This document shows, in pieces, positions 26,365 through 34,711 of a stretch of DNA of 64,000 nt. The stretch lies in the NCBI RefSeq assembly GCF_049800915.1, contig NZ_JBNAFY010000001.1, positions 620,001 through 684,000 on the forward strand, written 5' to 3'. Each line of letters begins with the position of its first letter. Position 1 is the stretch's first letter. A program made the position numbers and the translations under genes. The notes under the pieces are model-generated. The model saw only the letters and a program-made list of their open reading frames with translations, was not told where the DNA came from and did no database searches. Origin of the DNA: Amaricoccus macauensis_A (GTDB lineage Bacteria > Pseudomonadota > Alphaproteobacteria > Rhodobacterales > Rhodobacteraceae).

Positions 26365-28094
26365 GGGTGTTCACTGTCTGACTGGGCATTGGCCCTGTGT
26401 CTGGGAAGAATGAGTTCGAAAATGGCCCCTCCTTGCGGAGCATTGCTTGCGACAAGGCGCCCGCCGATCTCCGCGGCGAAGCCCGCCGATATCGCGAGGC
26501 CGAGGCCCAGACCCTCTCCGGGCTTCTTGGTGGTGTAGAAAGGCTCGAAGAGCTTCTCGGGATCCTTCAGGCCGGGGCCGTTGTCTTCGATCGACAGAAC
26601 GGCCGCCTCGCCCTGCACCAGAAGGACCTTCACCGCAGGATCATCGCTGTTGCGAACGGCGTCAAGCGCGTTGCGGAGCAGGTTCACGATGATCTGTTCG
26701 ACCCTGAGCGGATCTGCGCGCACTTCAACCCGTTCCGAGGGCAGGGTGGTGGTGAGGTCCACCGTCATCTTACCTAACTGCGGGGCCATCATCGAGACAC
26801 TCTCGCGCACGCTCTCTCGCAGGTCGAAAACCTCGATATCATGGTCGCGATCCGCGCGGGCATAGGACTTGAGCTGCCGCATGATGTTGCCCATGCGGTT
26901 GATCAGGTCGTCGATCCGCTGGAAGGAAGAGATCGCCTCCTCGGTCCGGTTGCGCTTGAGCAACAGCCGCGCGCCCGCGAGATAGGTCTTCATTGCGGCG
27001 AGCGGCTGGTTCAACTCGTGGCTAACAGCCGCCGACATCTGGCCCAGCGCTGCCAGTTTGGAGGCCTGCTCCAGGCTTTGCTCGGCCTGCTTGAGGTTGC
27101 GCTCGACCACCTTCCGCGCCGCGATCTCGCGCGAAAGTCGGCGGTTCAGAAGCCGAAGTTCATCCGATTCCTTCAGCACCCTCCGGCTTTCCGCGCTGGT
27201 TCGCCGCGAGAGCATGTAGAAGCCCACCGCAAGCAGGATCGCCATGCACATGATGATGAGCGCGAGAATGGAACTCACCTGCGCACGCACATCTTCCAGC
27301 GTATCGAAATAAAGAAGCCGCCAGGACCGGAAGCCGATTGGCACCTCCACGCGCAGGTAGGGTGTCTTCGTGCCGAAATGCGTAAAGGTCACATCGGTCG
27401 GATCGAGAAAAAGTGCCTGGCTCGCGAACTGGCGCAGGGCGCTGGGGCTCTCTCTCGAGATGATGGAATCCAGGTTCCTGTTGCGCCATTCGGGTTCGGA
27501 CGCGAGCAGCACATTGCCCTCGCTGTCGCTGACCAGAATGCGCGCGCGCGAGGTCTGCCAGCCGTTCTGCAACGCGCCCAGATCCACCGTGACGACCACC
27601 ACTCCGAGGAAGCTGTCGAGATCGGTGAACTTGCGCGAATAGTGGAAGGCGAGCTGGCCCGGTTCCTGCTCGGAGATCGAGAACTCGGTGCCTTCGCCCG
27701 AGATCGCGGCAATGAAATAGCTTCGGTCGCCGCCGTAGGTTCCCTTGTATTCTGGATCGCTGGAGGCCACCACATTGCCTTCCGCATCGAGCAGGAAGAT
27801 CGGGCCCGATCCGAGTTCAGACTGGAAGTTCGAAAGCCGCTCGTCGGCAAAGGAAAGATCCCCGCCACGAAGGGCCTGAGAAAGGATCGGGTCGCGCGAA
27901 AGCAGGAGTGGCACGACCCCGTGCCGCTGCAGTGAGGACTGGATAGACGCCGAGTAGAGCGTCGCGCGGATACGCGCCCGGTTGCCTTCCTCCAGGCTGT
28001 AGGCATGGGTGAAATAGACTTGGGCCGCCCAGACGATGAGGATCATGGCCGCGACAACCGCAAGCGGCAGGACCCGCTTCCAGATTGCTGCCAT
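26361..28094 (-). CDS. dctB: DctB-like sensor histidine kinase
   Basis: A membrane kinase of about 577 aa. Two membrane segments (about 8-28 and 275-295) enclose a periplasmic PAS-like (dCache) domain with the DctB word GGDRSYFIAAI, then a coiled coil, HisKA (SHELNQPLAAMKTYL, phospho-His near 359) and HATPase (NLLRNALDAV, DNGPGL, GLGLGLAIS). DctB senses C4-dicarboxylates; no dct transporter genes flank it, so the ligand is inferred. Start unsure: ATG 28094, or TTG at 28130 adding 12 residues. Overlaps dctD by 4 bases. Confidence 0.9.
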   Translation of the reverse strand: MAAIWKRVLPLAVVAAMILIVWAAQVYFTHAYSLEEGNRARIRATLYSASIQSSLQRHGVVPLLLSRDPILSQALRGGDLSFADERLSNFQSELGSGPIFLLDAEGNVVASSDPEYKGTYGGDRSYFIAAISGEGTEFSISEQEPGQLAFHYSRKFTDLDSFLGVVVVTVDLGALQNGWQTSRARILVSDSEGNVLLASEPEWRNRNLDSIISRESPSALRQFASQALFLDPTDVTFTHFGTKTPYLRVEVPIGFRSWRLLYFDTLEDVRAQVSSILALIIMCMAILLAVGFYMLSRRTSAESRRVLKESDELRLLNRRLSREIAARKVVERNLKQAEQSLEQASKLAALGQMSAAVSHELNQPLAAMKTYLAGARLLLKRNRTEEAISSFQRIDDLINRMGNIMRQLKSYARADRDHDIEVFDLRESVRESVSMMAPQLGKMTVDLTTTLPSERVEVRADPLRVEQIIVNLLRNALDAVRNSDDPAVKVLLVQGEAAVLSIEDNGPGLKDPEKLFEPFYTTKKPGEGLGLGLAISAGFAAEIGGRLVASNAPQGGAIFELILPRHRANAQSDSEHP

Positions 28095-28166
28095 TCGTCT
28101 TCTGGACGGTTTCCTCGCCAAGACTCTCAACCCGCCCCAACTCGTTTCAAGGCGCGCGGGATCCCG

Positions 28167-28856
28167 TCACGCCTCCTGCAGGAGGCTCGTGCCCAGTGCT
28201 TCCGCGAGACTAGCGAACACACCCTTGCCATCGACCCCGCCATGCTGTTCGTCCACCGCCCTCTCGGGATGCGGCATCAGCCCCAGTACCCGCCGGTTCG
28301 CTGACAGGATACCGGCAATGTCGTCCATAGCGCCATTCGGCGTGCTGGTATAGCGGAAGGCGATGCGGTCCTCGGCGGAGAGTTGCCTCAGGATCTCGTC
28401 GGTGGCGACATAGTTGCCGTCGTGATGCGCGATGGGCACTCGGATCTCCTGACCCTTGGTGTAGGCCCGCGTGAAGGGCGAGGCCTCGGTGGAGACCACG
28501 AGCGTTTCCGTCCGGCAGATGAAGCGCAGATTTGCGTTGCGCATCAGCGCACCCGGCAGAAGCCCGGTTTCGACCAGCACCTGGAAACCGTTGCAGATCC
28601 CCATCACGTGTCCGCCGCCATGGGCGAAATCAGCAACCGCCCGCATGATCGGGGAGTTGGCCGCGATCGCGCCGCAGCGCAGGTAGTCACCGAAGGAGAA
28701 GCCACCCGGAATGCCCACGAGATCGAGACCCGCGGGCAGGGTGGTCTCCTTGTGCCAGATCATGGTGACATCCGCGCCGGCGCGCTTCAGTGCCACTGCC
28801 AGATCCCGGTCGCAGTTCGAGCCGGGAAAGACCAGAACGCCAGCCCGGTAACTCAT
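28167..28856 (-). CDS. purQ: phosphoribosylformylglycinamidine synthase, glutaminase subunit
   Basis: PurQ, 229 aa, the glutaminase of the three-part FGAM synthase (PurL small type, PurQ, PurS). The class I amidotransferase elbow is GICNGFQ with the nucleophile Cys; the catalytic H/E pair is in LMPHPERAVD. ATG 28856 overlaps the purS stop (ATGA). purL is not in the window. Confidence 0.97.
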   Translation of the reverse strand: MSYRAGVLVFPGSNCDRDLAVALKRAGADVTMIWHKETTLPAGLDLVGIPGGFSFGDYLRCGAIAANSPIMRAVADFAHGGGHVMGICNGFQVLVETGLLPGALMRNANLRFICRTETLVVSTEASPFTRAYTKGQEIRVPIAHHDGNYVATDEILRQLSAEDRIAFRYTSTPNGAMDDIAGILSANRRVLGLMPHPERAVDEQHGGVDGKGVFASLAEALGTSLLQEA

Positions 28857-29092
28857 TCGATCTCGACCCGGTAGTTTTCGATCACCGTATTGGCGAGCAG
28901 CTTCTCGCACATGTCCGAGACCCGTGCGCGTGCGGCATCTTCGTCCTCGTCCGTGAGGTCGAGCTCGATCACCTTGCCGACACGCACATTTCCGACATCA
29001 TCGAACCCGAGCGCGCCGAGGGCGTGGCGCACGGCCTCGCCCTGCGGATCAAGAACGCCGTTCTTCAGAGTGACATGGACTTTCGCGCGCAT
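28853..29092 (-). CDS. purS: phosphoribosylformylglycinamidine synthase subunit PurS
   Basis: PurS, 79 aa, the small structural subunit bridging PurL and PurQ. The full family pattern is seen: KVHVTLKNGVLDPQGEAV, then GKVIELDL and LLANTVIENY. It overlaps purQ by 4 bases and meets the last base of purC, so the three are one translationally coupled operon. Confidence 0.97.
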   Translation of the reverse strand: MRAKVHVTLKNGVLDPQGEAVRHALGALGFDDVGNVRVGKVIELDLTDEDEDAARARVSDMCEKLLANTVIENYRVEIE

Positions 29093-29856
29093 CAGTTCAC
29101 CAGTTTCGGGCCCGTCGGGGCCTTGCCGTTGTTGCGGGGCATGACACCGAGACGGGTCGCCACTTCGGTATAGGCATCCGAAAGCGAGCCGAGGTCATGG
29201 CGGAAGACATCCTTGTCGAGCTTCTGGTTGGTCTCGATATCCCAGAGCCGGCAGCTGTCCGGGCTGATCTCGTCGGCGACCACCAGTCGCTGGAAGTCGC
29301 CTTCGAAGACGCGTCCGATCTCGATCTTGAAATCGACCAGCCGGATGCCGACGCCGAGGAACATTCCGCTGAGGAAATCGTTCACCCGCAGCGCCAGCGC
29401 GATCATGTCGTCGATGTCCTGCTGCGCGGCCCAGTTGAACGCGATGATGTGCTCTTCGGTCACCAGCGGATCGTGCAGACTGTCATCCTTGTAGTAGAAC
29501 TCGATGATCGGCCGCGGCAGCTGCTGCCCCTCCGGTATGCCCAGACGCTTCGAGAGCGACCCGGCAGCGTAGTTGCGCACGACCACCTCGAGCGGGATCA
29601 TCTCGACCATCCGGATGAGTTGCTCGCGCATGTTGACGCGCCGGATGAAATGCGTCGGCACGCCGATCGCGTTCAGCCCGGTCATGAAGTGCTCGCTGAG
29701 ACGATTGTTCAGGACGCCCTTGCCCTCGATCACCGCCTTCTTGGTGGCATCGAAAGCGGTCGCGTCATCCTTGAAATACTGGATGAGCGTATCGGGCTCG
29801 GGCCCTTCGTAGAGAATCTTTGCCTTGCCCTCATAGACTAGCCTGCGCCGGGCCAT
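29092..29856 (-). CDS. purC: phosphoribosylaminoimidazolesuccinocarboxamide synthase
   Basis: SAICAR synthetase, 254 aa; ligates aspartate to CAIR in purine synthesis. Signature words YEGKAKILYEG, FIRRVNMREQ, LEVVVRNYAAGS and LVDFKIEIG are present. GGAGAAAACC precedes ATG 29856; the longer open frame upstream is spurious. First gene of purC-purS-purQ. Confidence 0.97.
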   Translation of the reverse strand: MARRRLVYEGKAKILYEGPEPDTLIQYFKDDATAFDATKKAVIEGKGVLNNRLSEHFMTGLNAIGVPTHFIRRVNMREQLIRMVEMIPLEVVVRNYAAGSLSKRLGIPEGQQLPRPIIEFYYKDDSLHDPLVTEEHIIAFNWAAQQDIDDMIALALRVNDFLSGMFLGVGIRLVDFKIEIGRVFEGDFQRLVVADEISPDSCRLWDIETNQKLDKDVFRHDLGSLSDAYTEVATRLGVMPRNNGKAPTGPKLVN

Positions 29857-29959
29857 GGTTTTCTCCGAAAATAGATGCGGGCGGGCGTCGGCGTGCCCGC
29901 GACCCCGTTCCCCGCTCCATAAACCCTGGCCCCGAAAGGAGCAAGCACTCTCATGCATC

Positions 29960-29988
29960 TTACAAGTTTGTAAAAGTTTCCCTATATT
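29960..29988. promoter_or_regulatory. palindrome and promoter-like region between purC and ATP synthase zeta gene
   Basis: A perfect palindromic pair TTACAA-GT-TTGTAA (29960-29973), with a -10-like TATATT at 29983-29988 placed 17 bases after TTACAA on the plus strand. It lies between divergent purC and the zeta-subunit gene and could be an operator overlapping the -35. The binding factor is unknown. Confidence 0.45.
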
Positions 29989-30022
29989 AAGAGAAAAGAT
30001 AACAAGGCGTTGGAGGAGCCAA

Positions 30023-30343
30023 ATGACACTTTTCGATGATCGGGAGCGTGGATTCGAGAACAAGTTCGTCCATGATGAGGAACTGTTGTTCCGGTTTTAC
30101 GCCCGAAGAAACAAGTTGCTCGGCAACTGGGCAGCTGAACTTCTCGGCAAGTCCGGCCCCGATCGGGATGCCTACGCGCGCGAAGTCGTGCTGAGCGACC
30201 TTGTGGAGGTCGATCACGAGAGCGATGTTTACCGCAAGGTTTCCGAGGATCTCGAAGCGCTCGCCGACGAGAGGACCATCAAGGTCAAGATGGCCGAATT
30301 CCTTGAAATGGCCAAGCAGCAGGTCATGTCCGAAGAGAAATAG
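30023..30343 (+). CDS. ATP synthase F1 inhibitor, zeta subunit (DUF1476)
   Basis: A 106-aa protein of the DUF1476 family, shown in Paracoccus to be the zeta subunit that inhibits F1 ATPase activity. The start MTLFDDRERGFENKFVHDEE and the RRNKLLGNWAAELLG segment match family; the first about 15 residues form the inhibitory part. GGAGGAG precedes ATG 30023. It is not next to atp genes, which is normal for this family. Confidence 0.93.
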   Translation: MTLFDDRERGFENKFVHDEELLFRFYARRNKLLGNWAAELLGKSGPDRDAYAREVVLSDLVEVDHESDVYRKVSEDLEALADERTIKVKMAEFLEMAKQQVMSEEK

Positions 30344-30363
30344 TGCCGGATGGCGGTATCGGG

Positions 30364-30382
30364 CGCGGGCCAACGGCCCGCG
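30364..30382. terminator. hairpin between zeta gene and GNAT gene
   Basis: A perfect 8-bp GC stem (CGCGGGCC/GGCCCGCG) with a 3-nt loop, extended by GGG/CCC across a bulged T, between convergent genes. No T tract. Confidence 0.45.
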
Positions 30383-30393
30383 TCCCTGCGGTG

Positions 30394-31017
30394 TCAGTCG
30401 ATGCGCCGCATCAGCACCCAATCGCCCGAGATCGGTGCCCAGCCAAAGCCGCCTACGGCTCTTGCGCCAGCCACATCCGCGAAACCTGAAGCCTTGTAGG
30501 CCGCGCGCGCATCCCGGTTCCCCTCTGCCACGATGAGACTGAGATCACGCCCGCCCGCACGTTCGGTCGCATCCTCGATCAGTGCCCGGGCCACCCCGCG
30601 GCGGCGATGCGCCTGCAAAACCGCCAGAACGTTGATGTAGAACGTCCCCGGTGCCTGGTGTTCCAGTTCCAGAAGGGGGCGGAACACCTCTGGCGTGTCA
30701 GGTCCGACCTCTTCAGGCTCATCGCCCAACGCATAGCCGATCAGGGCGCCGGCAAACTGGCCGTGCCGCTCGGCAACCCGCGCGTTGCGCCAGGAAAACC
30801 CGCCCTCATCGCGCCGAGCGCGGGCCCGGCCCAGCGCCCAGGGATCTCCGCCGGGGCCGGCCATCTCGGTCCACATGGCCAGCGCAAACCCCTCGCTTGC
30901 CAGATGGACGGTCTGCGTCAGACCGGGGGCGTCGTCCCGCGTGGCATCCCTGATCGCTAGGGCCGCGGTCTTCTCCAATACGGCCTCACGTCGCGCCAAT
31001 GTTGCAAGATTGCTCAT
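30394..31017 (-). CDS. GNAT family N-acetyltransferase
   Basis: A 207-aa acetyltransferase. The GNAT acetyl-CoA loop is LQAHRRRGVARALIEDATERA, after YINVLAV, and the C-terminal NRDARAAYKASGF is the usual motif B. The substrate is unknown. AGGA upstream of ATG 31017 decides the start over a TTG at 31023. It follows the homocysteine methyltransferase gene by 31 bases and is likely cotranscribed. Confidence 0.88.
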   Translation of the reverse strand: MSNLATLARREAVLEKTAALAIRDATRDDAPGLTQTVHLASEGFALAMWTEMAGPGGDPWALGRARARRDEGGFSWRNARVAERHGQFAGALIGYALGDEPEEVGPDTPEVFRPLLELEHQAPGTFYINVLAVLQAHRRRGVARALIEDATERAGGRDLSLIVAEGNRDARAAYKASGFADVAGARAVGGFGWAPISGDWVLMRRID

Positions 31018-31048
31018 TCTCAAAATCCTTTCTCAGTAATGCGGATAC

Positions 31049-31996
31049 TCACGCAACGGCTTGCCCGTGCAGATGCTCCGAGACGCACCCCACATGCCTG
31101 TGATCGGTGCCGCAGCACCCGCCCACGACCCGGAGATTGGGCAGATACCGCGCCATCTCGGCGTGCAGCCGGCCAAACTCCAGCGGATCGCCGTCATCCA
31201 GCGTCTCGGCGGCGTCGAGTTCAGCATGTGAAAGCCGGGAGGCATTCGCGCGCAGCCCGCCAACCCGCCGAACCCAGGGTTCGCCCGCCTCGAAAGCCGA
31301 ACGGAAATGGTCTGGATGCGCACAGTTCACCATGTAGTAGAGCGGCGCGCCGCCCGACTTTGCATCGGTCGCCTCGATGGCCGCACCGATCGTCTCGCCG
31401 TTGGGAAGCCGTCCGTCCGTCTCCACGGTGAAGGAGATCACCACAGGCAGTCCGAAAGCCTGCGCCGCCCGCGCAATTCCGGCCGCCTCGCCCACATGGG
31501 TCATGGTGATAGCGGACATCATGTCGACGCCTTCTTCGGCAAAGGCGGCGATCTGGGGCCGATGAAGCGCCTCCGCTGCCGCCGCATCAAGCTCGGTCTC
31601 CGGCGCGTAGCCATCCCCTGATGGCCCCACCACGCCGTTGAGAATGATGGGCGACACCCGATGCTGCCAGCGGTCGCGGACCTCATGCGCGAAACCCACC
31701 GCCGCGCGGGTAAGCCGGATTAGGTCCGTCTCGCTCACGCCCAGCTTGTCCGCCCAGCCAACGCATCCGCGCCAGGTGTTCGTGTCGAGAATGAAGCCTG
31801 CCTGCGCCCGCTCCGTCATGGCGAGAAACCTGTCGAAATAGCGGTCGAGAGCCGCACGCGCCGTCGGGTCGTCCATCAGCATGATGGCAGCGAATTCCGG
31901 CGCCTCGAACCCGTCGATGAAGAAGAGTGTCGTTTCCAGGCCGCCATCGGCAAGAAACGGGCGCTCGGCTGAAATCAATCTGTCAATCATGGTCAT
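31049..31996 (-). CDS. homocysteine S-methyltransferase family protein
   Basis: A 315-aa zinc methyltransferase of the MmuM/BHMT family. Zinc cysteines lie in VNCAHP and in the GGCCGTD motif near the C-terminus. It moves a methyl group from S-methylmethionine, betaine or a related donor to homocysteine. AGGAAGAG precedes ATG 31996. Divergent from a TetR regulator (32206), with a palindrome in the gap, which suggests local control. Confidence 0.88.
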   Translation of the reverse strand: MTMIDRLISAERPFLADGGLETTLFFIDGFEAPEFAAIMLMDDPTARAALDRYFDRFLAMTERAQAGFILDTNTWRGCVGWADKLGVSETDLIRLTRAAVGFAHEVRDRWQHRVSPIILNGVVGPSGDGYAPETELDAAAAEALHRPQIAAFAEEGVDMMSAITMTHVGEAAGIARAAQAFGLPVVISFTVETDGRLPNGETIGAAIEATDAKSGGAPLYYMVNCAHPDHFRSAFEAGEPWVRRVGGLRANASRLSHAELDAAETLDDGDPLEFGRLHAEMARYLPNLRVVGGCCGTDHRHVGCVSEHLHGQAVA

Positions 31997-32148
31997 GTTG
32001 TCTCTTCCTGTTCTTCAAAACCGTGTGGAAGAGATGCCTTGAATCCCCGTGCAAGAACTAGCCGACTCGTGGTGCGGAAACTTACGGCAATAGAATGCTT
32101 GAAAATCAGTGATTTACGTCACGCCGCTTTTCGCGGTGTGACAATTGC

Positions 32149-32163
32149 TGTAGTCTGACTACA
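32149..32163. promoter_or_regulatory. 15-bp palindrome, candidate TetR operator
   Basis: TGTAGTC-T-GACTACA is a perfect 7+1+7 inverted repeat 42 bases upstream of the tetR-like ATG and inside the divergent gap to the methyltransferase gene. TetR regulators commonly bind such sites near their own start; the link is inference. Confidence 0.55.
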
Positions 32164-32205
32164 CCAGCAGTACAGTTTGATCGGATCGGTTTGAGGGGGC
32201 GACCC

Positions 32206-32823
32206 ATGGCAAGGGGTGCCGGAACACGCACCAGGATTCTCGACGTCGCTCAGGACGCGATCCTCGCAAAGGGGTTTGAGGCGACCTCCATCGAGGAGAT
32301 TGTCGCCAATGCCGAAATCACCCGCAGCGGCTTCTTCTATCATTTCAAGGACAAGAATGCGCTCGCCTGTGCGCTCATCGAACGGCACATCGAGGTCGAG
32401 GACCAGATCTTTGACGACCTTCTGGGCCGGGCGCACGAGTTGTCGGATGATCCGCTCCAGTCCGCCCTGATCGGGTTCAAGCTGCTTGCCGAACTCATCG
32501 AAGACATGCCCGGCGGACATCCCGGCTGCATCGTCGCCACAGCGGCTTACCAGAACCGGCTCTTCAACAAGGAGGTGCACGCTGCAAACCGCCGCGCAGC
32601 ACTCGGCTGGCGCAAGCGTTTCCGGGCCATGTTCGACGAGATCGCGGCGGTCTATCCCCCCAATGACGACGTGGACCTCGACCATCTGGCCGATATGGTC
32701 AGCGGCGTGATCGAGGGCGGCATCGTGATGGCCCGCGCCGTCGGCGAGCCCCATCTCACTTCGCAACAGGTTCTGCTGCTGCGCTCCTACGTCAAGCTTC
32801 TGTTCTCGCCTCGGCTGCAATGA
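32206..32823 (+). CDS. TetR/AcrR family transcriptional regulator
   Basis: A 205-aa TetR regulator. The N-terminal helix-turn-helix (about residues 5-50) reads RTRILDVAQDAILAKGF, SIEEIVANAEITRSGFFYHF. The C-terminal ligand domain includes the GCIVATAAYQNR word found in one TetR_C subgroup. GAGGGGG lies before ATG 32206; a TTG at 32191 is less likely. It is divergent from the homocysteine methyltransferase gene and may control it. Confidence 0.9.
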   Translation: MARGAGTRTRILDVAQDAILAKGFEATSIEEIVANAEITRSGFFYHFKDKNALACALIERHIEVEDQIFDDLLGRAHELSDDPLQSALIGFKLLAELIEDMPGGHPGCIVATAAYQNRLFNKEVHAANRRAALGWRKRFRAMFDEIAAVYPPNDDVDLDHLADMVSGVIEGGIVMARAVGEPHLTSQQVLLLRSYVKLLFSPRLQ

Positions 32824-32988
32824 CGTGTTGCCGACGGAGCGCCCTGCGGCGCAAGCCATGCGCACGGGCCGCGCATGTTTGCGCGATGGCATTCTGTCGG
32901 GCCCAGCGGCGGCGGTGGTGACCCAGATCAAGGCGCGAGATCGCGGAAACGGGTAGGGCTCACGCACGAAAACAGAGAGGATCAAGCC

Positions 32989-33174
32989 ATGCTGCGCGTC
33001 GCGTCGCTGCTCTATTCCATCATTTCCGCCACTTTCGCGGGGACCCTCGTGATCGTCGCACTCGTTTCCGGGGTTCAGACCGGCGAGACCATCCTCATGG
33101 CGGCCGGAACCGGTTTCGCGCTGGCAATCCCGGTTTCGCTCCTGGTTGCGCGCCGGATCACCGCCGCGTCATAA
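32989..33174 (+). CDS. small membrane protein
   Basis: A 61-aa protein with two hydrophobic helices (about 3-28 and 33-55). GAGAGG 8 bases before ATG 32989 supports the start. It resembles small Rhodobacteraceae proteins that are often misnamed CTP synthetase; real function unknown. Its stop overlaps the convergent corA stop by 6 bases. Confidence 0.7.
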   Translation: MLRVASLLYSIISATFAGTLVIVALVSGVQTGETILMAAGTGFALAIPVSLLVARRITAAS

Positions 33175-34140
33175 CCAGCCCTTCCGCTTGAAGAACAGGT
33201 AGGGCAGGAACGCCGAAACCAGCATCAGCAGGATCGCGAGCGGGTAGCCCAGGTCAAAATGCAGTTCCGGCATGTGATCGAAGTTCATGCCGTAGATCGA
33301 GGCGACCAGCGTCGGCGGCAGGAAGATCACCGCAACCACCGAGAAGATCTTGATGATCGAGTTCTGCTCGATGTTCACCAGTCCCAGCGTCGCGTCGAGC
33401 AGGAACGTCACCTTCTGCGACAGGCTGTCCGAATGGGCGGTCAGGGAATCGACGTCGCGCAGAACCGCCTTCAGCCGGGCGCGCTTCTCTGACGTGCCCT
33501 TCCGCGACACCACGATCTGGTAGAGAAACGTCACCATCCGGTCGAGCGTCACGAGGCTGTCCCGGACCTTAGTGGCCAGTTCTCCTGCGCGCCCCAGCTG
33601 GTAGAGCAGCGTCTTGAAGTCGCGGCTTGTCTCGTTCGCCGCCAGTTCCTCGCGGAAGATGCTGGCCGACACCGTATCGATCTGCCGGCTGCATTCCTCG
33701 AGAATGTCCGCCTCGCGGTTGATGATCGACTCCAGCAGGCCAACCAGGGTGGCCTCGCCATTCGAGCAATCGACCCCGATCTTCTCGGCCCAGGAGGCAA
33801 ACCCCACCACTGATTTCGGCGCATGGTAGCGGATGGTGATCAGCCGCCCGCCCGTCAGCACGAAGGTCATCGGCCCCATGGCCGGCTTGCCCTCGGCAAC
33901 ACCCCAGGGCACCAGCGCGGTCATCACGGTCGCATTACCCTCGATGTAGAGCCGGTTCGATTCCTCGATTTCCTGCATCTCCTCGAGGGTCGGAATATCG
34001 ATGGCGAGCCGATGCTCCACATGCGCTTCCTCCTCGGCCGTGGGGTTGGCGAGGTCGATCCAGACCAGCCGGTCGAAGCCGGCCATCGGGGTCTCGACCG
34101 GCCGCAGCTTGCCATCGACACTGGTAAATCCGCGGATCAT
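33169..34140 (-). CDS. corA: CorA-family divalent metal transporter
   Basis: A 323-aa CorA channel: cytoplasmic domain, a long stalk helix, then two C-terminal membrane helices. The selectivity motif YGMNFDHMPEL sits between the helices and the protein ends in basic FKRKGWL. It takes up magnesium (or cobalt/nickel). GGAGAGCGCG precedes ATG 34140. Confidence 0.93.
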   Translation of the reverse strand: MIRGFTSVDGKLRPVETPMAGFDRLVWIDLANPTAEEEAHVEHRLAIDIPTLEEMQEIEESNRLYIEGNATVMTALVPWGVAEGKPAMGPMTFVLTGGRLITIRYHAPKSVVGFASWAEKIGVDCSNGEATLVGLLESIINREADILEECSRQIDTVSASIFREELAANETSRDFKTLLYQLGRAGELATKVRDSLVTLDRMVTFLYQIVVSRKGTSEKRARLKAVLRDVDSLTAHSDSLSQKVTFLLDATLGLVNIEQNSIIKIFSVVAVIFLPPTLVASIYGMNFDHMPELHFDLGYPLAILLMLVSAFLPYLFFKRKGWL

Positions 34141-34254
34141 CGCGCTCTCCGTTCTCTGATACACCCCGGCCAGTACCGGTCCCGGTTCCGACCAATACAG
34201 CAGTGCCGCGACCGATCAACAGGCCGCGACGTGCCGGCGCCAAAATGGCCGGCC

Positions 34255-34710
34255 TCAGTCGTTCAGATAGACAAGCGAGGCGTTCAGCAGGGTCGCGAAG
34301 GTCACCCAGGCGGCATAGGGCACGAAGAGCGCCGAGGCGACCCTGTCCACCTTCCGCGCTTCCCGGATGAACACCACGATCATCAGAAGCAGGAACGCGA
34401 TGATCCCGAGCGACACCACTATCATGTGCGCGCCAAAGAACGCCGGCGTCCAGATGAAGTTGATCGGAAGCTGCGCGAACCACAGCTTCATCGCATCGCT
34501 CTGCCGCGCCCTTTCCCACAGCCGCCAACCCGCGACGCCGATCATGATGTAGAGCGTCGTCCAGGCCGGCGCGAAGATCCAGTTCGGCGGATTGAAGGGG
34601 GGCTTCTCCAGCCCCGCATACCATTCGCCCGGCGTGATCAGGATGCCGATGGCGCTCCCGCAGCCGAGAACGCCCACGACGAAGAGGATGAGCGTGAGGA
34701 TGCTGCGCAT
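34255..34710 (-). CDS. tspO: TspO/MBR family protein
   Basis: A 151-aa five-helix membrane protein. Conserved PPFNPPNWIFAPAWTTLYIMIG, LWFAQLPINFIW and NASLVYLN identify TspO, a tetrapyrrole/cholesterol-binding outer-membrane sensor in Rhodobacter. ATG 34710 is one base after the purB stop, so it is coupled to purB. Confidence 0.93.
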   Translation of the reverse strand: MRSILTLILFVVGVLGCGSAIGILITPGEWYAGLEKPPFNPPNWIFAPAWTTLYIMIGVAGWRLWERARQSDAMKLWFAQLPINFIWTPAFFGAHMIVVSLGIIAFLLLMIVVFIREARKVDRVASALFVPYAAWVTFATLLNASLVYLND

Positions 34711-34711
34711 C

